Of a stretch of DNA of 64,000 nt, positions 39,248-47,784 are shown one piece after another. Every line of letters begins with the position of its first letter. Within the stretch, counting starts at the first letter, position 1. This DNA is from Gemmatimonadota bacterium (GTDB taxonomy: Bacteria; Latescibacterota; UBA2968; GCA-2709665), in NCBI GenBank assembly GCA_028877215.1, contig JAPPFJ010000031.1, positions 62,001-126,000 of the forward strand. Direction: 5' to 3'. A program made the position numbers and the translations under genes. A model generated the notes under the pieces. That model saw only the letters and a program-made list of their open reading frames with translations. It was not told where the DNA came from and made no database searches.

Positions 39248-39424
39248 ATGGGGAACAAACACACAGTCGAATTCATCCTCGCCGGCGGCGGCGGGCAGCC
39301 AATTCTTCTCTCAGGGACACCCGGAAAAGACGTCGAACTTGCGTTTACGATCTTCCTCGTCGCGCAACCGAAACTCAGCGAAGATTACAGGCGTGACCGC
39401 CCATCAGCAGCGCTCGAATTCTGA
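39248..39424 (+). CDS. Possible small protein (58 aa), below the ORF-track size cutoff
   Basis: MGNKHTVEFILAGGGGQPILLSGTPGKDVELAFTIFLVAQPKLSEDYRRDRPSAALEF; divergent from trmB. Confidence 0.3.
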   Translation: MGNKHTVEFILAGGGGQPILLSGTPGKDVELAFTIFLVAQPKLSEDYRRDRPSAALEF

Positions 39425-39790
39425 AACTGTATATCGCGTTCCGGATTACCGCACCCGGGAGCGGAATCGCCGCCTCGTTGAATTTAGGGGATATGACAGC
39501 CCGAATCAAGAGGCGCGTTCCTCCGATGCCGACGCCGCGAAAAATCATTGACATCGGAATTCTCGCAATGCATGTTTTGTCCGACGTGAGCGTACTGGAT
39601 AGAAGATGAATAAAATCAATTAGATAAGAAATTCATCCGGTTCCGCTGACTCCTGTCGCCGGCGAGTCCGGATGGCCGTTCGCGATGGCGGGCGGCCCTC
39701 TCAGGGGGATACGATCGTCGAGCGCTGTCGACGGTCCGGATCGCCGCCGCGGATTTCAAAGGGCAAAGATTTCCCAGAGGAGGTATTGCG

Positions 39791-40429
39791 ATGAGGGTAT
39801 TGATTTTGTCGGGTGAGAATCACGGCTTCGATCAGAGCGCCGGAATGATCCATGGGTTTCTGGACGCCCAGCCCGAACTGTCGGCGGAACTGAGTACGGA
39901 CAAGGACCTGCTGGCGTGCGGGATGGATCAATACGACGTCTGCGTGTTCGGTACGGGATTCACGCGCACCGTCAAGCGGGAGGACGGTTCGATTGCCCGC
40001 GAATCGGACCTGACGCCCGCGCAGGAGGACGGCCTCTTCGGGTTTGTCGCCGGCGGCAAGGGACTCGTGGGGATTCACGGAACGGGATGGTGGATCGGCG
40101 GGCGGGCGGCGGACCTGCTGGGCGGGCATGCCAATTGGCATCCGCCCGGGTTGACGTTTACCGTACGGGTGGATGACGCGGCCCATCCCGTGATGGAGGG
40201 TATCGAGGATTTCGAGGTGGACGACGAGATTTACATTTCGGCGTACGAACCTCAGTTGCAAATCCTCGCGTTCGCGCAATGGCATGGCGGGACCTTTCCC
40301 GTTGCGTGGGCGAAAGCGTACGGTTCGGGTCGCGTCTTCTACACGGCGCTCGGCCACGGCCCGGGGACGTTCGCGAGGCCTCCGGTACAGGCCATGCTCT
40401 GCCAGGGCGTGCGCTGGGCCGCAGGTTGA
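39791..40429 (+). CDS. ThuA-like (trehalose utilisation) domain protein
   Basis: GEN-HGFDQSAGMIHGFLD...GLVGIHGTGWWIGGRAADLLGGHANWHPPG...AYGSGRVFYTALGHGPGTF. Confidence 0.85.
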   Translation: MRVLILSGENHGFDQSAGMIHGFLDAQPELSAELSTDKDLLACGMDQYDVCVFGTGFTRTVKREDGSIARESDLTPAQEDGLFGFVAGGKGLVGIHGTGWWIGGRAADLLGGHANWHPPGLTFTVRVDDAAHPVMEGIEDFEVDDEIYISAYEPQLQILAFAQWHGGTFPVAWAKAYGSGRVFYTALGHGPGTFARPPVQAMLCQGVRWAAG

Positions 40430-40510
40430 ACGGCACGCGGCGCGCGGCAGGACTTTGACAATCGAAGGCACCGTTGACGACACAGAGTGTCGACTCAAGG
40501 AGGGACCGAG

Positions 40511-41296
40511 ATGCTGGAGTTGAATCTGTCGAGCAAGGTGGCGCTGGTGACAGGGGCCAGCGAGGGCATCGGAAGAGGCATCGCCCTGAAATTGGCCGGG
40601 GAGGGGTGCCGGGTTGCGATGTGCGCGCGGCGTCAGGACGTTCTGGCGGCAGCGGCGGAGGCCATCAGATCGGAATCCGGCGCCGAAGTGCTCGCGGTGG
40701 CTGCGGACGTCACGCTTGCCGCGGACGTGGAACGGTTCGTAAATGACGCGGTGTCGAACTTCGGCGGTATCGATATTCTGGTCAACAACGCGGGTCGTTC
40801 GGAAGCCCATCACTTCGAGGATGCGACCGAATCCGTCTGGCAGGGGGACTTCGAACTGAAGTTCTGGGCCGCGGTCCGCAGTTCCCGGCTGGCGGTTCCG
40901 CACATGAAGGCGCGCGGCGGTGGCAGCATCGTGAATATCACCCACCCTGGAGGCAAGGCGCCGGGGCCGGGTTCCGTGCCCACGTCGGTGAGCCGCGCGG
41001 CGGGGATCGCATTGAGCAAGGCGATGTCCAAGGACCTGGCCCGGCACAGGATCCGGGTGAATACCGTGTGCCTGACGAATATCAAATCCGCGCAGGGCGT
41101 GCGGGCGTGGCAGGCGTCCGGCAGCGACATGGACTTCGACGCCTGGTGCGAAGAATACGGAAAGGACGTGCCGCTGGGGAGGATGGGAGAACCCGGAGAG
41201 GTGGCCGACCTGGTCGCGTTCCTGGTGTCCGACAGGGGCGCCTTCATGACCGGCGCCGCGATCAACTTCGACGGCGGGTCGGGCGAGACTGTCTAG
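40511..41296 (+). CDS. SDR-family oxidoreductase
   Basis: VALVTGASEGIGRGIALKLAGEG...NNAGRSEAHHFED...FLVSDRGAFMTGAAINFDGGSGETV. Confidence 0.88.
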   Translation: MLELNLSSKVALVTGASEGIGRGIALKLAGEGCRVAMCARRQDVLAAAAEAIRSESGAEVLAVAADVTLAADVERFVNDAVSNFGGIDILVNNAGRSEAHHFEDATESVWQGDFELKFWAAVRSSRLAVPHMKARGGGSIVNITHPGGKAPGPGSVPTSVSRAAGIALSKAMSKDLARHRIRVNTVCLTNIKSAQGVRAWQASGSDMDFDAWCEEYGKDVPLGRMGEPGEVADLVAFLVSDRGAFMTGAAINFDGGSGETV

Positions 41297-41301
41297 CCGG
41301 A

Positions 41302-42075
41302 TTAGACGACCAGCTGATGCGCCCTGGTGAAGCAGCGGCGGCGGACGACGTGTACGACGATAATCGAGCCGATAGCGGTGGCGGCGACGATCATCAGCAT
41401 CACGATGATCTGATACTTGATGGCAGTCATCGGGTCCGAACCGGCCAGGATCTGACCCGTCATCATCCCGGGCAGGGAAACGAGGCCGACGGTCATCAGG
41501 GAGTTGATAGAAGGGATCATACCGGCCTTGACCACGTCTCGAAGAATCGTTGCGGTAGCTTCCTGGTAGGTGGCGCCGAGGCAAAGGGCGAGTTCGATCT
41601 GGTCCCGCTGTTTGCGCAGGTCGGAAAAAAGGCGTTCCAGGGCGATCGTGACCGCGTTCATGGAGTTGCCGATAATCATGCCGCCGAGGGGGATGAAGTA
41701 CTGAGGCGTGTACCAGGGCTTGACCTGAACGATCGCCGCCGTAACCAGGATGGACACGGTGGTATAGCTGGCGACCATGGAAATGAACGTGGGCACAAAA
41801 TAGGCCACCTCCTTTTCCTTTACCCGGCCGCGGATGGCGTGGGCGGCCCAGAAGACCATCCAGACGAAGAGGATGAGAATCAGGTACGGGTTGTTGATCT
41901 GGAAGATGTACTTGAGAACGTAGCCGACGAGAAAGAGCTGCGCGAAGGTGCGCACCGTGCCCCACGCGAGGTCCTTTTCCAGCTTGAGGCGGAAGACAAC
42001 CGAGCCGGTGCCCGCGATCAGGATGAAAACGAGACACAGAAGCAGTTGTACGGGGGTGATCTCGATCAGGTTCAC
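41302..42075 (-). CDS. fetB: FetB/YbbM-like metal export permease
   Basis: LLLCLVFILIAGTGSVVFRLKLEKDLAWGTVRTFAQLFLVGYVL...GMIIGNSMNAVTIALERL...SLPGMMTGQILAGSDP; GTG start overlapping the fetA stop. Confidence 0.85.
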   Translation of the reverse strand: MNLIEITPVQLLLCLVFILIAGTGSVVFRLKLEKDLAWGTVRTFAQLFLVGYVLKYIFQINNPYLILILFVWMVFWAAHAIRGRVKEKEVAYFVPTFISMVASYTTVSILVTAAIVQVKPWYTPQYFIPLGGMIIGNSMNAVTIALERLFSDLRKQRDQIELALCLGATYQEATATILRDVVKAGMIPSINSLMTVGLVSLPGMMTGQILAGSDPMTAIKYQIIVMLMIVAATAIGSIIVVHVVRRRCFTRAHQLVV

Positions 42076-42734
42076 GCGGAGACCTCCTGAAGACCGTCGT
42101 CGAGCCGGTAACGCCGGGCCCTGACGCGAACCGGTGTGAAGTCCAGGTGCGTCACCTGGACGATGCCGATGTTCTGTTCCAGCGCGAGTCGTTCCAGCCA
42201 TGTTTCGACCACGGATTTGGACTCGGGATCGAGGGCGGAAGTGGGTTCGTCGCAGAGGAGGAGGCCGGGTTCGGAAAGAAGCGCACGGATCAGGGCGATC
42301 CGCTGTTTCTGCCCTACGGAAAGGGTTTCCGCGTCGTCGTCGAGGTCAACCTCCTGAAGCAGGAAATCGTCCAGGAGGCCTCGGAGCCGGTCTTCGTCCG
42401 GCTGTTGCCTTTCTCGTCCGGCTTTGAACGTGAATGAAAGGGTCAGGTTGGTACGCACGTTGCCCCCGGCCATTGCGGGCGTCTGCTGGACGTAACCGAC
42501 CATTCGCCGCAGGTCCGTGACGTTGTGGCGAGACACGGGGCTGCCGTCAAGCAGAATGTCGCCCGATGAGGGTTCCTGCAGCCGGTTGGGCAGCCTGAGG
42601 AAGCTGGATTTACCGCTTCCCGACGGCCCGTGGATGAGCACGAAATCCCCGCTGTCAACGGTGAGATCCACGCGTTGAAACAGCGGTTTTTTTGTGCCGT
42701 ACCGAAGTGAGAGGTTTTTTATTTCGAGTCGCAT
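42072..42734 (-). CDS. fetA: FetA-like ABC ATPase
   Basis: LIHGPSGSGKSSFLRLPNRLQEPSSGDILLDG...LSVGQKQRIALIRALLSEPGLLLCDEPTSALD. Confidence 0.85.
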   Translation of the reverse strand: MRLEIKNLSLRYGTKKPLFQRVDLTVDSGDFVLIHGPSGSGKSSFLRLPNRLQEPSSGDILLDGSPVSRHNVTDLRRMVGYVQQTPAMAGGNVRTNLTLSFTFKAGRERQQPDEDRLRGLLDDFLLQEVDLDDDAETLSVGQKQRIALIRALLSEPGLLLCDEPTSALDPESKSVVETWLERLALEQNIGIVQVTHLDFTPVRVRARRYRLDDGLQEVSA

Positions 42735-42757
42735 GGCTGCCTGTATCGTGCGTCTGG

Positions 42758-44194
42758 CTACGCATTCTCGAAGATTTCGAGTACGTCGATGATGCTCAGA
42801 CCCGTGTGGTATCCCGGGTCCGCATCCGCGGTAGCGGGAATGACCGGCACGACCTGTCCGGCTTCGTTTCGTGTCTGATAGGCCATCAGATGGAGGTCCG
42901 GACGAACGAAGTGCCTTGTGAAGGCGTTGTGGCACGCGCTGAATATGCTCAGGGCGTCCTGCCGCTGCACCGTGGATGGGGCAATCGAAAAGCAGTACGC
43001 GGCGGCGCGCAGCGTTTCAGGAAGGTTCCACCACGGCATGTCGGTATTGGCGGGTGCGCGGGAAACCAGGTCGAACATCTTGCAGATGCCGCCGGGGCCG
43101 GGTTGGAAACCTCCCGCAAAAGTATGCGCGAGCAGCGCAGGCATCTGGGCTTCGACGCCTGCGATTTCCGTCAGCTGTTCGGCATCCGCCAGCGCGTTTT
43201 CTCTGGCGGCCGAGGTGAATTTCAGCGTCAGGCCGATAAATTCGAGGACGTGGCCCGGATCGGAAAGGATCCTGCCGTCCTCCTCGAAGGGCCGGCCGTC
43301 GTCATCCACCGCTTCCCAGAAGTCGTACTCCCGGAGACGCGGCACCCGCCCGCCTAGATTGACGTAGGTCTGCATTTCATGACGGATGAGGCGCAGCCCC
43401 ATCTCCACGCTGTCGGGAATCCGGTGTTCGGCCAGCAGCGCCGCGGCGCCGATCTGAATCATGTACGCGCCGTGGGGATGGCGTCCCGGTCGAGGTCCGG
43501 TTGGATTCCCGGGATCCAGTGAAATCTGGTCGGTGGTGAACCCGCCGTCTTGAATTGCATCGTCCACCCGGCTGCAGTATTCCATGGCTTCCGCTTCGGC
43601 ATCCCGCAACTCGAGGTATCTCGCCGCGGCAACCATGCCCTTGGCGCTGAAGAGGTCGCTGTATCCGTAGTGCGATTCCTCCGTGAGCTTCAGCGTCCGG
43701 ATACCGCCATTCTCGTCCAGCGCGAACGGATTTCCATCGGGTGACATGAAAAAGGACAGGTGGCCGGCGTTTCTGGCGCGAATATCCAGCAGAGCCGCGA
43801 GTACGTCCGACGTGATCCTCTCCAGGCGCCGCCGAAGTTCCGGCGCCAGATTGTGACGGCGCATCCATTGGCAGTGCCCGGCCAGGGATTCGAGGCCGCG
43901 ACCCTGAATCCAGCCGTAGACCGCGTTCGCACCCCTTACGGGATCGTCCGGCGGGAAGTCCTCTCCGGAGCTGAGGTCCAGCTTGGTATCGATGAAGGGG
44001 TAGTCGGGCTCGCATTCGTACCGATCCGCGATGGCGGCCATCACCGCAAGCAGCATGGCGCGGTAGTCGGGCAGAACGGACCTGACGTCGCAGAGGGCAG
44101 GACGCTCAGGTAGGAGTATTCCCCGATACAGGGTTTCAGCCATGGCGGCGGATTCCGGGACGCAACCCGCGAATTCCCATCGTGAAAATGACAC
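42758..44194 (-). CDS. Alpha/alpha-barrel protein resembling N-acylglucosamine 2-epimerase family
   Basis: Helical repeats; DPGHVLEFIGLTLKF. Weak motif-based call. Confidence 0.4.
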   Translation of the reverse strand: MSFSRWEFAGCVPESAAMAETLYRGILLPERPALCDVRSVLPDYRAMLLAVMAAIADRYECEPDYPFIDTKLDLSSGEDFPPDDPVRGANAVYGWIQGRGLESLAGHCQWMRRHNLAPELRRRLERITSDVLAALLDIRARNAGHLSFFMSPDGNPFALDENGGIRTLKLTEESHYGYSDLFSAKGMVAAARYLELRDAEAEAMEYCSRVDDAIQDGGFTTDQISLDPGNPTGPRPGRHPHGAYMIQIGAAALLAEHRIPDSVEMGLRLIRHEMQTYVNLGGRVPRLREYDFWEAVDDDGRPFEEDGRILSDPGHVLEFIGLTLKFTSAARENALADAEQLTEIAGVEAQMPALLAHTFAGGFQPGPGGICKMFDLVSRAPANTDMPWWNLPETLRAAAYCFSIAPSTVQRQDALSIFSACHNAFTRHFVRPDLHLMAYQTRNEAGQVVPVIPATADADPGYHTGLSIIDVLEIFENA

Positions 44195-44230
44195 TGTGGG
44201 CGACAGATTCCGACTTGTGGCGGGATTACG

Positions 44231-45067
44231 CTATGCCCAGACGTAGACCTCGCTGTCGTCGTCGGACCAGCCGATGAAGACGGCCAGGACGATTCTGGGG
44301 TCTGTTCCCTCGACCGCGGGGACCTCGTGGATGCAGCGGGTGTTGAAGAAGTAGAGATCGCCCGGTTCAAGTTCGACGCGGCACTGTCCGACGTCGTTCA
44401 GCCGGGCGTATTCGTGAAAGGCGTTTTCGGCAATGTGGGCCTCGACGTCTTCCGTCCACAGGCAGCGATGCAGGATCGCCTGGGTCGCCGGCCCGGCCTG
44501 AGCCGCGTTTTGAAAGCAGAGGATGCCGGCGAACTGGTGTTCGAACCGGGAGACCTCGTAATTGAAGCGTTTTTCGCGCAGCGTGACGTGGTCGATGTGC
44601 GGCCGGTAGGTGTGGTGGGTGTAGTGGATGCGGAAAATGGCCGGTCCGTAAAGGCGGCCGTCTGGTTCGCGCGCCGTCAACACCCGTTTGCCCGTCGCGA
44701 GGGCGGTGAGGCTGTCATAGATGACGTCGACCGGATTGTCGAATCCGTTGAAGAGATCCCCGAACAGGTCGTGAGTCTTTACGGCGTGATCGAGAAATCC
44801 CTCCCGGTCGTTACCCAGGTTCCCCAGGCTGGTGCCGATGTCGATTCGGGTTCGGGCATCGTCGGATTCCGTGTCCGCGGGATCCCGCATCAGGCCGCGG
44901 TCTATGAAACGGCGAATCAGACCGGCACAGTGGGCCGGGTCGTAGGACCGAGGCAGGAGGATGGCCGGTATCTCGGCCGCTGAAAGGGCCTGGAGCGGAT
45001 TTTCGTACGCCGCGTTGACGGTTTTCAGGTCCGGTCCAACCGGCAGCCAGGGATCCGTGGCCGGCAT
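44231..45067 (-). CDS. Putative 2OG-Fe(II) oxygenase-like protein
   Basis: YRPHIDHVTLREKRF...LEPGDLYFFNTRCIHEVPAVEGTDPRIVLAVFIGW (HxD...H...R arrangement). Confidence 0.5.
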   Translation of the reverse strand: MPATDPWLPVGPDLKTVNAAYENPLQALSAAEIPAILLPRSYDPAHCAGLIRRFIDRGLMRDPADTESDDARTRIDIGTSLGNLGNDREGFLDHAVKTHDLFGDLFNGFDNPVDVIYDSLTALATGKRVLTAREPDGRLYGPAIFRIHYTHHTYRPHIDHVTLREKRFNYEVSRFEHQFAGILCFQNAAQAGPATQAILHRCLWTEDVEAHIAENAFHEYARLNDVGQCRVELEPGDLYFFNTRCIHEVPAVEGTDPRIVLAVFIGWSDDDSEVYVWA

Positions 45068-45091
45068 TTCGGCTTCCTCTCTGATCCAATA

Positions 45092-45586
45092 TCAGGAAAG
45101 GTCTTTGAATTCGATGTGCAGGTGATCCCGGTACCCGGTGAGCCGGCGGTAGTCGACTCCCGCACTGTCGAACATGCGTTTGGAGGCCATGACGGGTTCG
45201 GTTTCCGCGTATTTGTCCGCCAGGTAGATGACTTCCCGAATGCCGGATTGAATGATCACTTTCGCGCATTCGTTGCACGGAAAGTGCGTAACGTAGATCG
45301 TGCAGTTGTAGAGGTTGGTGTCGATCTTGTTCAGGATCGCGTTGAGTTCGGCGTGGCAGATGTACGGGTACTTGGTGTCGAGAAAGTCCCCCTCTCTTGC
45401 CCACGGATACTCGTCGTCCGAGCAGCCGATCGGCAGGCCGTTATAGCCGATGCCTACGATTTTCTTTTTCTCGTTGATGATGCATGCGCCGACGCGGGTG
45501 TTGGGGTCCTTGCTCCTGAGGGCGGAAAGCAGCGCGACACCCATGAAATATTCGTCCCACGAGAGATAGTCTTCACGTTTGTTCAT
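45092..45586 (-). CDS. dCMP deaminase-like zinc-dependent deaminase
   Basis: SKDPNTRVGACIINEKKKIVGIGYNG...ICHAELNAIL...YVTHFPCNECAKVIIQSGI. Confidence 0.9.
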   Translation of the reverse strand: MNKREDYLSWDEYFMGVALLSALRSKDPNTRVGACIINEKKKIVGIGYNGLPIGCSDDEYPWAREGDFLDTKYPYICHAELNAILNKIDTNLYNCTIYVTHFPCNECAKVIIQSGIREVIYLADKYAETEPVMASKRMFDSAGVDYRRLTGYRDHLHIEFKDLS

Positions 45587-45938
45587 TTGAGAATCCGGTG
45601 AATTTCCGGAGAGGTGGAACACGCGCAAGGCACAACCGGGCCGCCTGAGCCGGAAATGCGTGGGTTCGGAAAAATCCGCACCAAAGATCGCAACCGGACG
45701 CAGGTCTTGCAAAGACAATATGCTCTTCAATGACGGAGTCTGCAACCGTTTCTTTGGCTCAGTGTCCTGTCTCGAAAATCCCTCACGATTCGGCCGCCGA
45801 TTCATGTCGCGAATGAAGCGCCTTCCCTTCTTTCGAAGCAGCCCGACGAGACCGTATAAAACGCGAGGCGCACCATCAAGCGCCTCAAGGAATTCAGGTG
45901 GCCGTCAACCGGCAAGGCTGGAATGCGCATCCCCTGAT

Positions 45939-47030
45939 TCAGGACTTTCCCCGGCCGTCCGGACCGAACCGCAGCAATCTGACGCCGGCATATGCTTTGG
46001 CCTGGACGCCGCCATCTTCGATCGCCAGTTTTACGTGGTTGAGTCCCTTGTGAAGGATATACACACCGTCCTTATCGAAAAGCTGTTCCATTCCCGGGAA
46101 GACACGCAAGCCGCTACCCTTTGCCGGCAGACACAGTTCCCGCTCCTCCAGGCGTTCCAGAACCGGCAGCCATGTCCTGATGCCCGTACTGAGCCAATCC
46201 CCCACCGGCCAGCGGCCCTTTCTTTCACTTCGCGGAAACATCTCAAGACCGAGACGCGGACGCAAGCCGCGAGCGGAAGCGTCGAAACAGGGTCGGAAGT
46301 ATGGAAATACGTCACGCCAATCAGCAAGGGCGTCCATCACGTTTCGTACCGAACCCGGCCAGCCGGCGCGCTCCAGGAAAACCGGCATTTCCTCCGGCGC
46401 GATTCCGTTGACAATTACGCGCACGGCCCTGAAGGGGCGGCCGGGCATCGCTCCCACGTGATCCAGCCGCCCGCCCGGCGGAAGCGCGCCGACAACCCGT
46501 TCCAGAACCCGGCGCTCGCCGGCGTCATCATTCCATCCTACCGCGTTCGTCAACTCTGCAACCACGTTACCTGGAGAACCGACCTCTGAATCGTCCGGCG
46601 ACGCGGCGGGCCGCAATCCGAGAAACAAACCGGGATCCGGCGATGCTTCCGACTCGATTCCGGCGATATCGTATTCGAGCATGATATCGTTGAACCTGGC
46701 GCTTAGAGCGGATTCGGACACCGTACGGGTATCCGCAGCCTCTGAAAGAAATCTGCCCAGCGCGGCAGCCGCGGAATTTTGCTGAGCCGTCTTCCCCCGA
46801 TGGACGTAGTGGCCAGGCAATCCCGGATGCCCCGGATAGACGCGGACAGAGAAGTCGGCCGCAGGCGCGGGGTCCCCAAGACCGAATTCGAAGAACACCC
46901 TGTTCAGGACCGGCCAGCCGGGAAGTTCGCCAACCCGGCGTACCAGGCGGTCCCAACCTCGACCGGCGACGAGTTCCGGCGGTATGAAACGGCGCGATTC
47001 CGGGGAAATCACCCTGAGGCGCTCCGACAT
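45939..47030 (-). CDS. Unknown-function protein adjacent to the NHLP precursor
   Basis: MSERLRVISPESRRFIPPELVAGRGWDRLVRRVGELPGW...HVKLAIEDGGVQAKAYAGVRLLRF; RBS GGAGCTGACGATG; no family recognised with confidence. Confidence 0.6.
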   Translation of the reverse strand: MSERLRVISPESRRFIPPELVAGRGWDRLVRRVGELPGWPVLNRVFFEFGLGDPAPAADFSVRVYPGHPGLPGHYVHRGKTAQQNSAAAALGRFLSEAADTRTVSESALSARFNDIMLEYDIAGIESEASPDPGLFLGLRPAASPDDSEVGSPGNVVAELTNAVGWNDDAGERRVLERVVGALPPGGRLDHVGAMPGRPFRAVRVIVNGIAPEEMPVFLERAGWPGSVRNVMDALADWRDVFPYFRPCFDASARGLRPRLGLEMFPRSERKGRWPVGDWLSTGIRTWLPVLERLEERELCLPAKGSGLRVFPGMEQLFDKDGVYILHKGLNHVKLAIEDGGVQAKAYAGVRLLRFGPDGRGKS

Positions 47031-47147
47031 CGTCAGCTCCTTCGTCAGACCGCTACAATTGAACCATAATGTCATCGCGAACAGGAGGACGCTGCCCGCA
47101 CCCGTCCGGACCGGATAGGATGCCGGCAGGGTTCGCATCGCACGTAC

Positions 47148-47180
47148 GAAAAAACCGGCGCCGCCTTCGGGCGGCACCGG
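47148..47180 (-). terminator. Intrinsic terminator downstream of the NHLP precursor gene
   Basis: Minus strand CCGGTGCCGCC-CGAA-GGCGGCGCCGG followed by TTTTTTT. Confidence 0.8.
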
Positions 47181-47252
47181 GGAAAAACGTCGTATAGCCG
47201 TGCGGGATTCCTGACCCCGCCTCCTGATGTCTCGGCAGGATTCTTCGAACGA

Positions 47253-47567
47253 TCAGGGACCCCCCAACGGCACGTGGTATTCGTCGTGGTGGTCGTGACC
47301 CCATTCACAGTTCTCCGCGCCCGCACCGCCCACGACCGCCGCCAACTCGTCCTCGCTCATCGCCTCCGGTCCGGTTGTCACCGGAAGGACCAGGTGCGCG
47401 GTCGTCAGGTTGTCCTCGTGAATTTCAACCGAGAAATCTTCCGGAATCTTCACGCCGAGCTCTTTTTCTATTGAACCCCTGGGATTCTTCAGCAGACTGG
47501 CGCGAAACTCCGCGTCAAAAGACGCTTTGAAAACGACGTGTTCCTGCATTTCCTTCATGGTCTTCAT
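47253..47567 (-). CDS. NHLP (nitrile hydratase-like leader) peptide precursor with His/Asp-rich core
   Basis: MKTMKEMQEHVVFKASFDAEFRASLLKNPRGSIEKELGVKIPEDFSVEIHEDNLTTAHLVLPVTTGPEAMSEDELAAVVGG | AGAENCEWGHDHHDEYHVPLGGP. Confidence 0.92.
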   Translation of the reverse strand: MKTMKEMQEHVVFKASFDAEFRASLLKNPRGSIEKELGVKIPEDFSVEIHEDNLTTAHLVLPVTTGPEAMSEDELAAVVGGAGAENCEWGHDHHDEYHVPLGGP

Positions 47568-47784
47568 CGTGGCCCCCCTGTTCTTGAGTGGTGGGAAAAG
47601 GTGAATGTTTCGTGACGTTATTTATTAATATCGCTTTATACGTGATTTATTTGGCCAATTATGGCAAAAAATCATGATCTTTATGTGATAATTACCACAA
47701 AGCAAATATAACCAATTTCCCTTGCATGTCAACCCCGGCGTACGGACTGCCTGGATGGTGTCGGGGTGTCTCCCCTTACGGTTT

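Noticed and set aside
39701-42037. 778-aa minus-strand ORF
   Set aside because: Antisense to the ThuA-like and SDR genes and out of frame with fetB; composition is arginine/proline/histidine-rich shadow coding.
45660-46589. 309-aa plus-strand ORF beginning in the repeat-containing gap
   Set aside because: Mostly antisense to the unknown NHLP-adjacent protein and low in protein-like features. I could not support a transposase.
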